Assembly: GCA_913776045.1 (NCBI GenBank)
Contig: CAJYOI010000055.1
Coordinates: 1-64,000, forward strand
Source: an uncultured Sphingomonas sp.
Lineage (GTDB): Bacteria; Pseudomonadota; Alphaproteobacteria; Sphingomonadales; Sphingomonadaceae
DNA: 64,000 nt
Reading direction: 5' to 3'
Every line of letters begins with the position of its first letter. Positions within the stretch are counted from its first letter, which is position 1. The notes beneath the pieces were generated by a model. The model did no database searches and was not told where the DNA came from. It was given only the letters and a program-made list of their open reading frames with translations. Both the position numbers and the translations under genes were made by a program. This document shows, in pieces, positions 13,802-24,309 of the stretch.

Positions 13802-14418
13802 CGGCCGGTGGCGGGCCGGGTGGGAGCCGGGGTGGTGGCCGCCGGAGCCGCCGGGGCGGTCGCCTGTGCCGGCGCGGTGACGCTGACCGACGGCAGCGCG
13901 GCATTGAGCGCCGCAAGCACCGCGTCGGTGATCTCGACGCCCGGCGCGTTGTAGAAAGTGTTGTTCTTGTCGACCGCGATCGTCGCGCCACGCTGGGTCG
14001 CGACCTGCGTGATCACCGGGCCCAGACGCTCGCCGATCTGCTGGCGGACATACGCCACGTTGCGCTGGAACGTCTGCTCTTGCGTCTGAACTTGCTGCTG
14101 CGCCTGCTGCTGGCGGGTTTCGAACGCGCGGATGCGGGTCTGGAGAGCCGCGTCCGGGTTGCCCTTTGCAGCGGCCACGGCGGTCTGCAGCGACTGCGCT
14201 TCGGTGGTCAGCGGCGCGCTCAGCTGCTGCGCCAGCGTCTGGAGCTGCTGGCGCTGGGCCTGCAGCTGGGTGTTGGCGGCGACGCACGCGGTGCACTGGC
14301 CGAAGATGCGATCCGAATCGACGACCGCGATCTTGGCATCGGGCAGCGCCTGCGCCGCGGCCAGATTCGGGGTCATCGCCGTCGCAGCGAACAGGGCGGT
14401 GGCAAAAACGGTCTTCAT
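13798..14418 (-). CDS. skp: OmpH/Skp-family periplasmic chaperone
   Basis: A signal peptide ([20 protein letters not shown], cleavage near AAAQA) is followed by the OmpH/Skp start [11 protein letters not shown] and a long glutamine-rich coiled coil (residues about 50-120). The C-terminal strand region ([20 protein letters not shown]) is typical. An alanine- and proline-rich tail ends the protein. Skp carries unfolded outer-membrane proteins to the Bam complex; consistently its gene follows bamA with a one-base overlap. Two cysteines near residues 42-45 are unusual for the family. Confidence 0.9.
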   Translation of the reverse strand: MKTVFATALFAATAMTPNLAAAQALPDAKIAVVDSDRIFGQCTACVAANTQLQAQRQQLQTLAQQLSAPLTTEAQSLQTAVAAAKGNPDAALQTRIRAFETRQQQAQQQVQTQEQTFQRNVAYVRQQIGERLGPVITQVATQRGATIAVDKNNTFYNAPGVEITDAVLAALNAALPSVSVTAPAQATAPAAPAATTPAPTRPATGR

Positions 14419-17165
14419 CAGAACTGAGTCCCTACGTTGAAAGTCAGAAGCTTGGTGTCGTCGCCCGGCTGCTTCAGCAACGCCTTGGCAAGGTCGATGC
14501 GGAGCGGGCCGAACGGGGAGTTCCAGTTGACGCCGATGCCGACAGACAGGCGCGGACGCGCGGAGTCGCCGACGAAGCGTTCGAGGAACGCCGGCTGTGG
14601 CGTTCCCAGAAGCGGCGTATTGATCTGCGAACCGACGCACGGCCCGCCCAGCGTCGCCGAACTGCCGACAGCGCAGGTCGTGGGCGCAGCGGCGGGGTCA
14701 AGCGCGTTGGCGTAAAGGATCCGTCCCTGATCCGTCACATAGTTCTGGAAATCGAGGAGCGTCGGCGAGCCGTCCTTGTTAAACCGCAGCGAGCCGTCGG
14801 CATTGCGCGCCTGCGCGAACGGCGTCGACGGCAGCGGGCGGGTCACGCCGAACAACGCACCGGCCTGGACGTAGATCGACGGACGCAGGCCCATTTCGCG
14901 GGCGCCCGCGCCGAGCGGAATCTCGAGCTCCGCCTTGGCGAGGTAATAGGCGCGACCGCCCAGCGCGTCGTCGCGGATCTGATTGCGATCCGTCGTCAGC
15001 GCCTGATCGCCGGTCGCGGCCGAGCCCGTATAGGGGATGTTCTGGATCCGCGGGCCGACACCACGGATGTCGAAGCCACGGAACTGCGGTTCGCCGAGGT
15101 AGAAGCGGTCGACGATCCGCACCGGATCGATGCCCGGGCCGGGGCTCTTTTCCAAGCTGTGGATGTAGCCGCCCTCGGCTGTCGCCGAGAAGATGAAGCC
15201 GCTGCGGCCGATGCCCCAGAATTTCGCAGCATTGGCGACGCCGCGCAGATAGCGCACTTCGCCGCCGAGCCCTGCGAAGTCGCCAGACAGCGACACGCGC
15301 TGCCCGCGCGTCGGGCGCAGGCGACTGTTCAGACTGTCGAAGCTGAGGCCGATACCGATCGACGACAACAGCCGGTTGCCGACCTGTTCGCACAGGAAGC
15401 GGCCGGCAATGCAGACACCGTTTGCGTAATATTGGGTGCGATCGAGCGAGACGTCGTCCTGTTGCAGATTGTAGCGGCCGGACAGCGTCCAGAACTCGGT
15501 CAGCGGCAGGCCGGTGGCCAACTGGAACCCGGTCGAGACCTGAGAATAGGTCGTATTGCGATCACCCGCCTGGGTAAACCCGAACGCGTTCAGGTCGCGA
15601 CGGAACAGCGTGGCACCAAGCGCGATATTCTTGTCGAACAGATAAGGCTCCGTAAAGCCCAGCTCGACGGCTTTCGAGAAGCTCGAATAGTTGACCGAGG
15701 CGCGGAGATCCTGCCCCTTGCCGCGGAAGTTGCGCTGGCGGATCGAGCCCTGGATGATGAAGCGTTCGAGGCTGGAGAAGCCTGCCGACAGCGACAGTTC
15801 GCCGGTCGCGCGTTCCTCGACATTGGCGTTCAGCGCGATGCGATCGCCGCTCGAGCCCGGCTTCTGTTCGATTTCGAACTTGTCCTGGAAATAGCCGAGC
15901 GAGTTGATGCGGTCGGTCGAGCGCTTCACCAGGAAGGTATTGAACGCATCGCCTTCGGCCAGACGCATCTCGCGGCGGATCACGCGATCCTGGGTCTGCG
16001 TGTTGCCGGTGATGTCGATCTTTTCGATGTAGGTACGATTGGCTTCCTTGATGTGGAAGTTGATCGTCATCGTCAGGTTTTCGCGGCTGCGCTGGAACTC
16101 GGGTTCCACTTCGGCAAACGCATAGCCGAACAGGCCCGACGCCTCGCTCAGGGATTCCACCGAATCCTCGACCTTCTTCGCGTCGTACCAGTCGCCCTTC
16201 TTCATCGGCAGCGAGGCGGCGAGCGCGGCATCGCTGAAGTCGCGGATGTCGCTGTCGACGGTGACGTCGCCGAACTTATAACGCGGGCCTTCCTCGACCA
16301 CATACGTGATGATGAAGTCGCGCTTGTCCGGCGTCAGCTCGGCCACCGCGGAAATGACGCGGAAGTCGGCATAGCCCTGGGTCAGGTAGAAACCGCGGAG
16401 CTTCTGCTGGTCGGCGGCCAGACGATCCTGGTCGTAGGAGGTGTTCGACGACAGCAGGGTCAGCAGACTCGCCTGCTTCGTGTACATTTCCTTCTTGAGT
16501 TCGCTGTCCTTGAACACCTCGTTGCCGATGATGTTGATCTGGCGAACCTTGGACTTGGGCCCTTCGCGGATTTCGAAGATCACGTCGACGCGGTTCTGGT
16601 CGAGGCTCACCATCTTCGGCTCGACGACCGCGGCGAAACGGCCCTGGCGGCGATACAGCTCGACAATGCGCGCGACGTCAGCGCGAACCGCGGTGCGCGT
16701 GAAGATCTGCCGCGGCTTGAGCTTCAATTCCTTTTCGATCTTGTCGTTCTTCAGCCGCTTGTTGCCCTCCAGCACCACGCGGTTGATAATCGGATTTTCG
16801 CGCACCCGGACGACGATCTCGCCGGTTTCGACACCTGCGATCGACACGTCAGCCAGCAGGTCGGACGCCAGCAGGTCCTTGATCGCCTGGTCGATGGTCT
16901 CGTTGGTATAGTCCTGGCCTATACGGAGCTTGGTATAGCTCAAGATCGTATCCGGCTCAACGCGCTGAGAGCCTTCGACGCGCAACGAGCGAATGGTCCG
17001 CGTCACCGCGGGTGCGGTCACGGGAGCCGCCGCGGCCGGCTGCTGGGCCGTCGCCGGCGGTGCCGTCTGCGCCTGGGCGAGCGCGGGTACACCGGCCAGG
17101 ATGGTGCCGGTCAGCAGCGCAGCGGCGCCACGCACCGAAGCTGTCGAGCGCTTGTTCGAAGTCAC
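14418..17165 (-). CDS. bamA: Outer-membrane assembly factor BamA
   Basis: BamA (Omp85) inserts beta-barrel proteins into the outer membrane. The start GTG 17165 yields a signal peptide ([20 protein letters not shown]...). Five POTRA repeats follow over about residues 55-425 ([18 protein letters not shown] marks the first), then the barrel, which contains the conserved loop-6 element [17 protein letters not shown] with the (V)RGF-type arginine. The last residues LTFNVGTQF give the terminal aromatic beta-signal. The length, 915 aa, is somewhat long for the family owing to a Pro/Ala-rich linker and barrel loops. It lies 66 bases after rseP in the leftward operon. Confidence 0.96.
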   Translation of the reverse strand: MTSNKRSTASVRGAAALLTGTILAGVPALAQAQTAPPATAQQPAAAAPVTAPAVTRTIRSLRVEGSQRVEPDTILSYTKLRIGQDYTNETIDQAIKDLLASDLLADVSIAGVETGEIVVRVRENPIINRVVLEGNKRLKNDKIEKELKLKPRQIFTRTAVRADVARIVELYRRQGRFAAVVEPKMVSLDQNRVDVIFEIREGPKSKVRQINIIGNEVFKDSELKKEMYTKQASLLTLLSSNTSYDQDRLAADQQKLRGFYLTQGYADFRVISAVAELTPDKRDFIITYVVEEGPRYKFGDVTVDSDIRDFSDAALAASLPMKKGDWYDAKKVEDSVESLSEASGLFGYAFAEVEPEFQRSRENLTMTINFHIKEANRTYIEKIDITGNTQTQDRVIRREMRLAEGDAFNTFLVKRSTDRINSLGYFQDKFEIEQKPGSSGDRIALNANVEERATGELSLSAGFSSLERFIIQGSIRQRNFRGKGQDLRASVNYSSFSKAVELGFTEPYLFDKNIALGATLFRRDLNAFGFTQAGDRNTTYSQVSTGFQLATGLPLTEFWTLSGRYNLQQDDVSLDRTQYYANGVCIAGRFLCEQVGNRLLSSIGIGLSFDSLNSRLRPTRGQRVSLSGDFAGLGGEVRYLRGVANAAKFWGIGRSGFIFSATAEGGYIHSLEKSPGPGIDPVRIVDRFYLGEPQFRGFDIRGVGPRIQNIPYTGSAATGDQALTTDRNQIRDDALGGRAYYLAKAELEIPLGAGAREMGLRPSIYVQAGALFGVTRPLPSTPFAQARNADGSLRFNKDGSPTLLDFQNYVTDQGRILYANALDPAAAPTTCAVGSSATLGGPCVGSQINTPLLGTPQPAFLERFVGDSARPRLSVGIGVNWNSPFGPLRIDLAKALLKQPGDDTKLLTFNVGTQF

Positions 17166-17231
17166 GTATCCACCCCAGTCGGAAAAAAATCTGCTCGACG
17201 GCAAGTCATCCGTCGCCCTGCCCCATGCGGG

Positions 17232-18374
17232 TCAGCCGATCAAGCCGGCGATTCCCCGCCATAGCCCGAAGGCCCCCAGATCGTTGATCGTCACCAGCAC
17301 CATCAACGCCAGGATCGCTGCCAGCCCGCCTCGAAACGCCCACTCCATCGCCTGCGGACTGACCGGACGGCGACGAACAGCCTCGACCGCGTAGAACATC
17401 AGATGCCCCCCGTCGAGAACCGGAACTGGCAACAGGTTGATGAATCCCAGATTAATCGAGATGAGCGCCATCAGCGAGATGAATTCGGGCCAGCCGAGCG
17501 TCAGCTGCTCGCCGGACACCTGCGCGATCTTCAGCGGCCCGCCCAGTTCCTGCAACGACCGGCGTCCGGTCACGATCTGGCCAATGGTGTCGACCATCAT
17601 GCCCAGAATCTCGCCCGTGCGCTGAACGCCGACGACCGGCGCCCGCGCCAGCGACACCGGCGACCAAACGGGCGCCGACGGCCCGATGCCGATCCGGCCG
17701 ACGCGGTACGTATTGCCGAACCGATCGCCTTCCCGAATCGTGCCAATCGTTAGCGGCAGCGCGATCGTGCGGCCGTCGCGAACGACATCGACACTGACCG
17801 TCTCGCCAGGGCGCATCGCGGCGTACATGCGCAGGTCGTCGAAGCGGTCGACATTCTTGCCACTAATCTCGACGATGCGGTCGCCGGGACGCAGCCCGGC
17901 CTTCGCCGCAGCGCTGTCGGCCTGGACCACGCCGACGACCGGCGGCGTGGTGCTCTGGCCGTATGCCAGCGCGAAACCGGCCAGGATAAGCACGGCGAGC
18001 GCCAGATTAATGAACGGACCCGCCGCGACGATGATCGCACGCTGCCAGAGTGGCTTGGCCTGGAAAGTCTTGGCGCGTTCCGACGGCGGCAGCTGCAGCC
18101 ATTCGGCCGATGGCTGCGACGCCGGGTTCATGTCGCCGGCGAACTTGACGTAGCCACCCAGCGGCAGCCAGCCGAATTTCCAGCGGGTGTCGCGCTTGTC
18201 GGTGAAGCCGGCGACCTCGCGCCCGAAACCGATCGAGAACTCCTCCGCCTTCACTCCGAACCAGCGGCCGGCGATGTAATGGCCGAATTCGTGGATGAAC
18301 ACGAGCGGCCCGAGCAGCAGGAGAAAGGCGCCGATGTAGAGAAAGAATCCGGGAGCTTCGGTCACTTGGGCCAA
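17232..18374 (-). CDS. rseP: Site-2 zinc metalloprotease RseP
   Basis: RseP is the intramembrane protease that cuts anti-sigma factors and leftover signal peptides. The zinc site HEFGH is at residues 28-32 in the first membrane helix, the third ligand lies in the C-terminal motif LPVPVLDGGHLMF, and a PDZ domain spans roughly 120-200 (VVQADSAAAKAGLRPGDRIV). Four membrane segments are expected. One PDZ domain rather than two is normal in alphaproteobacteria. It sits two bases after the dxr stop. Confidence 0.95.
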   Translation of the reverse strand: MAQVTEAPGFFLYIGAFLLLLGPLVFIHEFGHYIAGRWFGVKAEEFSIGFGREVAGFTDKRDTRWKFGWLPLGGYVKFAGDMNPASQPSAEWLQLPPSERAKTFQAKPLWQRAIIVAAGPFINLALAVLILAGFALAYGQSTTPPVVGVVQADSAAAKAGLRPGDRIVEISGKNVDRFDDLRMYAAMRPGETVSVDVVRDGRTIALPLTIGTIREGDRFGNTYRVGRIGIGPSAPVWSPVSLARAPVVGVQRTGEILGMMVDTIGQIVTGRRSLQELGGPLKIAQVSGEQLTLGWPEFISLMALISINLGFINLLPVPVLDGGHLMFYAVEAVRRRPVSPQAMEWAFRGGLAAILALMVLVTINDLGAFGLWRGIAGLIG

Positions 18375-18376
18375 TC

Positions 18377-19534
18377 CTAAGCGGCTTTCGCCATCACGCG
18401 ATCCCCTGCGATCCGTCGCGCCCCCGCGTCGACGTCCAGCACGGCATCAAGGCTGTCCGGCGCTCCCGGATCGTATGAATCGAGGGTATCCGCCACGATT
18501 GCGGCAATTTCAAGAAAGCCGATCTTGCCGGCCAGGAAGGCGGCGACCGCGATTTCGTTGGCAGCGTTCAGGATCGCCGGGCGCGCCCCGCCCGTCTCCA
18601 GCGCCGCACGCGCAAGCGCGAGTGCGGGGAAGCGCACCATGTCCGCCGCTTCGAAATCCAGGCGGCCGATGGTGGCGAGGTCGAGCGGCGCCATCGGCGT
18701 CGACATCCGGTCGGGCCAGGCCAGTGCGTGCGCGATCGGCACACGCATGTCGGGCGGTCCGAGCTGCGCGAGCAGCGAACCGTCGACATATTCCACCAGG
18801 CTGTGGATCACCGATTGGCGGTGGACCAGCACGTCGAGCTGATCGGGCGCCAAAGCGAACAGATGGCTGGCCTCGATCAGTTCGAGCCCCTTGTTCATCA
18901 TTGTCGCCGAATCGACCGAGATCTTGGCGCCCATCGACCAGTTGGGATGGGCGACCGCCTGCGCCGGCGTGATGGTCCGCATCTCGTCGAGCGTGCGTTC
19001 GCGAAACGGGCCGCCACTGGCCGTCAGGATCACGCGACGGACGCGGCCGCGGTTGGCGGGCTCCAGGCACTGGAAGATCGCGTTATGCTCGGAATCGACC
19101 GGCAGCAGCGTCGCGCCGGTGCGGGCGACCGCGGCCATCATCACGTCGCCGGCGGACACCAAAGCTTCCTTATTGGCAAGCGCGACCGCCCCACGCTGCT
19201 CGATCGCCGCCATCACCGGCTTCAGACCTGCACAGCCGACGATCGCGGCCATGGTCCAGTCGGCGCCCATAGCGGCGGCTTCGACGACCGCCTCGGCCCC
19301 ACCGGCGACACGCGTTTCGGTATCGGCGAGCGCCGCACGAAGGTCGGCAAGGCAGCTTTCGTCCGCCACCACCGCCAGTTCGGCGCGGGTACGGCGGGCG
19401 GCGGCAGCCAGCTTCGCCACGTCGCAATTCGCCGTCAGCGCGACGACGCGGAAATCGTCGGGCGCGCGTTCGACCAGGTCGAGCGTCGAGGTGCCGACCG
19501 ATCCGGTCGCGCCGAGGATCGTGACGCTCTTCAT
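18377..19534 (-). CDS. dxr: 1-deoxy-D-xylulose 5-phosphate reductoisomerase
   Basis: Dxr makes 2-C-methyl-D-erythritol 4-phosphate, the first committed step of the MEP isoprenoid pathway, with NADPH and a divalent metal. The Rossmann motif GATGSVGTSTLDL is at residues 7-19; LANKEALVSAG, PVDSEHNAIFQCL (metal ligands) and LTASGGPFRE are all present. Length 385 is normal. The start overlaps the cdsA stop by four bases. Its product feeds the UppS reaction encoded two genes upstream. Confidence 0.96.
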   Translation of the reverse strand: MKSVTILGATGSVGTSTLDLVERAPDDFRVVALTANCDVAKLAAAARRTRAELAVVADESCLADLRAALADTETRVAGGAEAVVEAAAMGADWTMAAIVGCAGLKPVMAAIEQRGAVALANKEALVSAGDVMMAAVARTGATLLPVDSEHNAIFQCLEPANRGRVRRVILTASGGPFRERTLDEMRTITPAQAVAHPNWSMGAKISVDSATMMNKGLELIEASHLFALAPDQLDVLVHRQSVIHSLVEYVDGSLLAQLGPPDMRVPIAHALAWPDRMSTPMAPLDLATIGRLDFEAADMVRFPALALARAALETGGARPAILNAANEIAVAAFLAGKIGFLEIAAIVADTLDSYDPGAPDSLDAVLDVDAGARRIAGDRVMAKAA

Positions 19535-20307
19535 CCCAGCCACTTCGGCAACTCCACAAGAATGGCGGCGACGGGCGCCACGGGGACGAGGCCGTCCAGA
19601 CGGTCCATGACGCCGCCGTGCCCGGGCAGCAGCGTGCCGGAATCCTTGACGCCGGCGCGACGCTTCAACCAGCTTTCGTAAAAGTCGCCGGCCTGAGCCA
19701 GAATCGCCAGCAACGGCGTCCACATTACGAGACGAAACGGCAACCCGCCCCAGACATGCAACGCGAAGGCGAACAGCGTGGCGGCGATCATCCCGCCGAT
19801 CAGGCCCGCCCATGTCTTGCTGGGGCTGATCGCCGGCGCAATCTTCGGGCCGCCGATCGTGCGGCCGGCGAAATAGGCGCCGATGTCGGTCGCCCAAACG
19901 AGCGCCATCGCCCAGAAGGCAAGCAGCAGCCCTGCCGAACCGGGCTGCGCGCGTAGCAGCAACACCGCGAGCACCGGCAGGCCGACATAGATCGCCCCCC
20001 AGCCCAACTGCCCGTTGCGCGTGATGATCGCGATGAAAAAGGCCGCTCCCGCGATCAGTCCGAGCGCGAAGAAGCCCGGCCCGGCGGCCAGCGGGCCGAG
20101 GATCGCCAGCGGAATGACCAGCGCGAATTGCGCGACCTGCTTGTTGCGCGCGACGCCGGGCGTGTGGAGCGAAACCCATTCCGCCATCATCAGCAATGCG
20201 GCGACGACGGTCAGCAGCCAGAACGGGAACCCGCCCAGTACCAGACAGATCGCCGCCACCGCGATCAGGATGACGCCCGACATCGTCCGCTTGGCGAGAT
20301 CACCCAT
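19531..20307 (-). CDS. cdsA: Phosphatidate cytidylyltransferase CdsA
   Basis: CdsA forms CDP-diacylglycerol from phosphatidate and CTP, the precursor of all phospholipids. The protein is a polytopic membrane enzyme. The family signature is seen near the C-terminus (GPKIAPAISPSKTWAGLIGG, then KRRAGVKDSGTLLPGHGGVM and DRLDG). The start MGDLAKRT (20307) shares one base with the uppS stop; a longer upstream reading is shadow. Length 258. Confidence 0.94.
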   Translation of the reverse strand: MGDLAKRTMSGVILIAVAAICLVLGGFPFWLLTVVAALLMMAEWVSLHTPGVARNKQVAQFALVIPLAILGPLAAGPGFFALGLIAGAAFFIAIITRNGQLGWGAIYVGLPVLAVLLLRAQPGSAGLLLAFWAMALVWATDIGAYFAGRTIGGPKIAPAISPSKTWAGLIGGMIAATLFAFALHVWGGLPFRLVMWTPLLAILAQAGDFYESWLKRRAGVKDSGTLLPGHGGVMDRLDGLVPVAPVAAILVELPKWLG

Positions 20308-21005
20308 CACAGTCCTCCGAACCGGCGGTGGCGCGCCGCGAAGGCGGCGACCGCGTCGGCGAGTGCCGCGCCGTCGAAATCGGGCCAGAGCGTATCGACG
20401 AACAGCAGTTCGGCATAAGCCGCCTGCCACAGCAGAAAATTCGACAACCGCTGCTCGCCAGACGTGCGGATCAGCAGGTCGACCGGCGGCAAGGCGCCCG
20501 ATTGCAGCGCGCCTTCGAACAGACGTTCGTCGATCGTTTCCGGATCGAGGTTGCCGGCCGCCGACGCGATCGCCAGATTGCGCGCCGCCGCGGCGATTTC
20601 CGCCTGCGCGCCATAGTTCAGCGCGATGACCAGGGTTGGCCCCGGATTATCTGCGGTTTGTGCGACGGCATCGTCGATCAGCTCGACCAGATCGGGCGCC
20701 AGCGCGCGATAGGCGCCGATGATATGCAACCGCACGCCTTCGCGGTTGAACTCTTCCAGATCCTCGCGGATAAACCGCCGCAGCAGCCCCATCAAGTCGC
20801 CGACCTCCTCGGCCGGGCGGCGCCAATTCTCGCTGGAAAAGGCGTAGAGCGTCAGCACCTCGATGCCCTGCTCCCGCGCCGCACGCGCGACTTTGCGCAC
20901 CGCCTCGACCCCTTTGCGGTGGCCGGCGATGCGCGGCAGGAACCGGGCCTTGGCCCAACGCCCGTTGCCGTCCATAATGATCGCGACGTGACGGAGAGCG
21001 GTCAT
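20307..21005 (-). CDS. uppS: Undecaprenyl diphosphate synthase (cis-prenyltransferase)
   Basis: UppS extends farnesyl diphosphate with eight isopentenyl units to make the lipid carrier for peptidoglycan. Catalytic and binding motifs are complete: VAIIMDGNGRWA (Asp12), GHRKG, LYAFSSENWRRP, and DLLIRTSGEQRLSNFLLWQ near the C-terminus. Start at 21005; the extra N-terminal residues upstream are not conserved. It follows frr by 76 bases. Confidence 0.95.
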   Translation of the reverse strand: MTALRHVAIIMDGNGRWAKARFLPRIAGHRKGVEAVRKVARAAREQGIEVLTLYAFSSENWRRPAEEVGDLMGLLRRFIREDLEEFNREGVRLHIIGAYRALAPDLVELIDDAVAQTADNPGPTLVIALNYGAQAEIAAAARNLAIASAAGNLDPETIDERLFEGALQSGALPPVDLLIRTSGEQRLSNFLLWQAAYAELLFVDTLWPDFDGAALADAVAAFAARHRRFGGL

Positions 21006-21081
21006 CGGCGTGCGGCCCGAGGAGTGCCGCGCCGGTCGTGCCCCCGGCACGACCTGAACGACGCGCAGCGTCGTTCGCGCG

Positions 21082-21639
21082 TCACTTTCCGAGAATTTCC
21101 TTTTCCTTCGCCGCCGCCGCCGCGTCGATGTCGCCGATGGTCGCGTCGGTCAGCTTCTGAACCTCCGCCTCGTGGCGCTTGCGCTCGTCTTCGCCGAACA
21201 GACCCTTCTTCTCGTCGGTCTTCAGCCCATCCATGCCGTCGCGGCGGACGTTGCGGGCGGCGATGCGGGCGTTCTCGGCGTATTTGCCGGCCAGCTTGGC
21301 CAGTTCCTTTCGGCGCTCTTCCGTCAGGTCGGGGATCGGCAGGCGGAGCGTCTGGCCGTCGACGATGGGATTGAGACCTAGGCCCGCCGAGCGGATCGCC
21401 TTGTCGGCGGGGCCGACGTTCGACTTGTCCCACACCTGCACGCTCAGCAGCCGCGGCTCGGGCGCCGAGACGGTCGCGACCTGGTTGAGCGGCATGTGGC
21501 TGCCGTAGACTTCGACCGTGACCGGATCGAGCATGTTGACCGACGCGCGGCCGGTACGCAGACCGACCAGGTCATGCTTCAGCGCTTCGACGGCGCCGGC
21601 CATGCGGCGTTCGAGGTCGGACTTGTCATAGGCGGCCAT
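21082..21639 (-). CDS. frr: Ribosome recycling factor
   Basis: RRF splits post-termination ribosomes with EF-G. The 185-residue length and the sequence ([20 protein letters not shown], then [18 protein letters not shown], and [20 protein letters not shown]) are diagnostic. It lies three bases after pyrH, in the usual pyrH-frr pair. Confidence 0.97.
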   Translation of the reverse strand: MAAYDKSDLERRMAGAVEALKHDLVGLRTGRASVNMLDPVTVEVYGSHMPLNQVATVSAPEPRLLSVQVWDKSNVGPADKAIRSAGLGLNPIVDGQTLRLPIPDLTEERRKELAKLAGKYAENARIAARNVRRDGMDGLKTDEKKGLFGEDERKRHEAEVQKLTDATIGDIDAAAAAKEKEILGK

Positions 21640-21642
21640 GTC

Positions 21643-22371
21643 TCAATTCTCCTGCGCAGATTGAACGACCGTCGAGGTGCCATCGCCCGCCAGCACGCGA
21701 GCGAGGTTGCCGCGTTCGCGGATGTTGAACACGACGATCGGGATATTGTTGTCGCGGCAAAGCGCAACGGCAGACGCGTCCATTACCTTCAGATTGTCGG
21801 AGAGGACACGGTCGTAAGTCACTGTCGGATAACGGGTCGCGCTCGCAACCTTCTTCGGGTCGGCGTCGTACACGCCGTCGACGGAGGTGCCCTTGAACAG
21901 CGCGTCGCACTTCATCTCGGCCGCGCGCAGCGCCGCACCCGAATCCGTGGTGAAGAACGGTGAGCCGACGCCCGCCGCGAAGATTACGATGCGACCCTTT
22001 TCCAGATGGCGCTCTGCCCGGCGGCGGATGAAGGGTTCGCAGACGCTGGCCATCGGGATCGCCGACTGGACGCGGGTCTGGACGCCGATCTGTTCCAGCG
22101 CGTTCTGCACGGCCAGCGCGTTCATCACGGTCGCGAGCATGCCCATATAGTCGCCGGTCGCGCGGTCCATGCCGCGCGCGGCGCCCGAGATGCCGCGGAA
22201 GATATTGCCGCCACCGACGACGATGCACAGTTCATAGCCTTGCGCACGCACGTCCGCAATTTCGGCGGCCACGCGGCCGATCGTATCGGGATCGATCGAC
22301 AGACCGCCGTCCCCCATCAGCACTTCGCCCGAGAGTTTCAGCAGGATGCGCTTGAATCGGGGCGTACTCAT
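21643..22371 (-). CDS. pyrH: UMP kinase
   Basis: PyrH phosphorylates UMP to UDP in pyrimidine synthesis; bacterial hexameric amino-acid-kinase fold. Seen: [16 protein letters not shown] at the start, [31 protein letters not shown], and [12 protein letters not shown]-like uracil site region. The start at 22371 removes a 24-residue shadow extension. It is separated from tsf by a hairpin at 22405-22436 and followed closely by frr. Confidence 0.96.
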   Translation of the reverse strand: MSTPRFKRILLKLSGEVLMGDGGLSIDPDTIGRVAAEIADVRAQGYELCIVVGGGNIFRGISGAARGMDRATGDYMGMLATVMNALAVQNALEQIGVQTRVQSAIPMASVCEPFIRRRAERHLEKGRIVIFAAGVGSPFFTTDSGAALRAAEMKCDALFKGTSVDGVYDADPKKVASATRYPTVTYDRVLSDNLKVMDASAVALCRDNNIPIVVFNIRERGNLARVLAGDGTSTVVQSAQEN

Positions 22372-22404
22372 GGGTGCGGAACAACTCGTTACGATAGATA
22401 CGGA

Positions 22405-22436
22405 AGCGGCGCGGACCCTAGGGGGACCGCGCCGCT
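22405..22436 (-). terminator. Hairpin between tsf and pyrH
   Basis: A perfect 10-bp GC stem (AGCGGCGCGG, 22405-22414, with 22427-22436) follows the tsf stop by about 40 bases. The T-tract is weak on the minus strand, so partial termination or attenuation that lowers pyrH relative to rpsB-tsf is plausible. Confidence 0.5.
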
Positions 22437-22474
22437 TTGCCAACTCTTATCCCGCCCTCAGGACGGGAGCGAGC

Positions 22475-23404
22475 TTACTTCGTGATACCGGCGGTCGCAG
22501 CGACCTCGGCGGCGAAGTCGCTCTCTTCCTTCTCGATGCCTTCCCCGAGCTGGAAGCGGACATAGTCCTTCAGCACGATGGTCGTGCCGGCGCCCTTGCC
22601 CGCCTTGGCGATGACGTCCGACACCGGCGTCTTGCCGTCCATGACGAACAGCTGGCTGAGAAGCGCGTTCTCCTTGGCGAACTTCTTCACGCCGCCTTCG
22701 ACCATCTTTTCGATGATGTCGGCCGGCTTGCCGCTCTCGGCTGCCTTTTCGCGCGCGATGGCGCGCTCGCGCTCCAGCACTTCCGGATCGAGACCGCTCT
22801 CGTCCAGCGCCAGCGGGAAGGCGGCCGCGACGTGCATCGCGATCTGCTTGCCCAGCGGCTCGAGCACGTCGACGCCGGCGTCCGATTCGAGCGCGACGAG
22901 CACGCCGATCTTGCCCAGGCCCGGAGACTGCGCGTTGTGGACGTAGGGGATGACCGCGCCCTGCGACACTTCCAGGTGCTTCGCGCGGCGGATCGACTGG
23001 TTCTCACCGATCGTCGCGATGTTGTTGGTCAGCGCGTCTTCGACAGTGGTGCCCGACGGCATCTTGGCGGCCTTGATCGCCGTGACGTCGTCGCCGTTCG
23101 CCAGGGCGATCTGGACGACTTCCTTCACGAAGTCCTGGAACTGGTCGTTCTTGGCGACGAAGTCGGTTTCCGAGTTTACTTCGACCGCCGCACCCTTGGT
23201 GCCGGCAACCGCGACGCCGACCAGACCTTCGGCGGCCGTGCGGCTCGACTTCTTGGCCGCGGCGGCGAGACCCTTGGTGCGCAGCCAGTCCATGGCGGCA
23301 TCGACGTCGCCACCATTCTCGGCCAGCGCCTTCTTGCAATCCATCATGCCCGCGCCGCTCTTCTCGCGCAGGTCCTTGACCATCGAAGCCGTGATGTCGG
23401 CCAT
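22475..23404 (-). CDS. tsf: Elongation factor Ts
   Basis: EF-Ts exchanges GDP for GTP on EF-Tu. The N-terminal UBA-like domain ([20 protein letters not shown], then [20 protein letters not shown]) and the core [10 protein letters not shown] are plain. Length 309 is usual. It follows rpsB by 86 bases in the universal rpsB-tsf order. Confidence 0.97.
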   Translation of the reverse strand: MADITASMVKDLREKSGAGMMDCKKALAENGGDVDAAMDWLRTKGLAAAAKKSSRTAAEGLVGVAVAGTKGAAVEVNSETDFVAKNDQFQDFVKEVVQIALANGDDVTAIKAAKMPSGTTVEDALTNNIATIGENQSIRRAKHLEVSQGAVIPYVHNAQSPGLGKIGVLVALESDAGVDVLEPLGKQIAMHVAAAFPLALDESGLDPEVLERERAIAREKAAESGKPADIIEKMVEGGVKKFAKENALLSQLFVMDGKTPVSDVIAKAGKGAGTTIVLKDYVRFQLGEGIEKEESDFAAEVAATAGITK

Positions 23405-23490
23405 GTGAAATTCCTTCTGAGTTGAATACGAACGCGGCGGAACAGAGCGTGTGTGCGCCCTGCCCCGCCGATGTTACGGTTCAGCGACGC

Positions 23491-24309
23491 TTACGCGTTG
23501 GCGGGCTGCTGCTCGCCCTCGGCGGCCGAAGCGGCCTGCTGCTCGACGATCGGATCGCTCGACAGCGCTTCCTCAGCCGGCGGCGTGTCCATGGCGCCGA
23601 TGTCGACGCCACGCTTGGCCTGACCCTGCTGGTTGCCGCGGGTCGCCGCGATCGCGACGGCTTCGCAGTAGAGGCGGATCGCACGGCTCGCATCGTCGTT
23701 CGCCGGAACCGGGAAGGCGATGCCATCCGGGCTGACGTTCGAATCGAGGATCGCGACGACCGGGATGCCAAGCGTGTTGGCTTCCTTGATCGCCAGCTCT
23801 TCCTTGTTCGCGTCGATCACGAACATGATGTCCGGCACGCCGCCCATGTCCTTGATGCCGCCCAGGCTCAGCTCGAGCTTGTCGCGCTCGCGGGTCAGCT
23901 GCAGGACTTCCTTCTTCGTGAGGCCGGCGGTGTCGCCCGACAGCTGCTCGTCCAGTGCCTTGAAGCGCTTGATCGAACCCGAGATGGTCTTCCAGTTGGT
24001 GAGCATGCCGCCCAGCCAGCGGTGATTCACGTAATACTGACCGGCCTTGCGCGCAGCCTCGGCGATCGGTTCCTGCGCTTGGCGCTTGGTGCCAACGAAC
24101 AGCACCTTGCCGCCGCTGGCGACCGACGCGCTGATGAAATCGAGCGCGCGCGCGAAGAGCGGAACCGTCTGCGACAGATCGAGGATGTGCACGCCGTTGC
24201 GATCGCCGAAGATGTACGGCTTCATCTTCGGGTTCCAGCGATGCGTCTGGTGGCCGAAGTGCGCGCCCGATTCGAGCAGGGCGTGCATGGAGACGACGGG
24301 AGCCGCCAT
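23491..24309 (-). CDS. rpsB: 30S ribosomal protein S2
   Basis: S2 binds the 30S head-body neck and is needed for S1 loading. [31 protein letters not shown] and [12 protein letters not shown] are signature segments. The C-terminus carries an alanine/glutamate-rich extension typical of sphingomonads. The gene heads the rpsB-tsf-pyrH-frr series; its leader and promoter lie in 24310-24621, a region shared with the divergent gene at 24622. Confidence 0.97.
   Translation of the reverse strand: MAAPVVSMHALLESGAHFGHQTHRWNPKMKPYIFGDRNGVHILDLSQTVPLFARALDFISASVASGGKVLFVGTKRQAQEPIAEAARKAGQYYVNHRWLGGMLTNWKTISGSIKRFKALDEQLSGDTAGLTKKEVLQLTRERDKLELSLGGIKDMGGVPDIMFVIDANKEELAIKEANTLGIPVVAILDSNVSPDGIAFPVPANDDASRAIRLYCEAVAIAATRGNQQGQAKRGVDIGAMDTPPAEEALSSDPIVEQQAASAAEGEQQPANA

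Noticed and set aside
14166-17264. 1032-codon open frame opposite bamA
   Set aside because: It is the antisense shadow of bamA and skp. The bamA frame has signal peptide, POTRA and barrel motifs, whereas this one is arginine-rich without domains.
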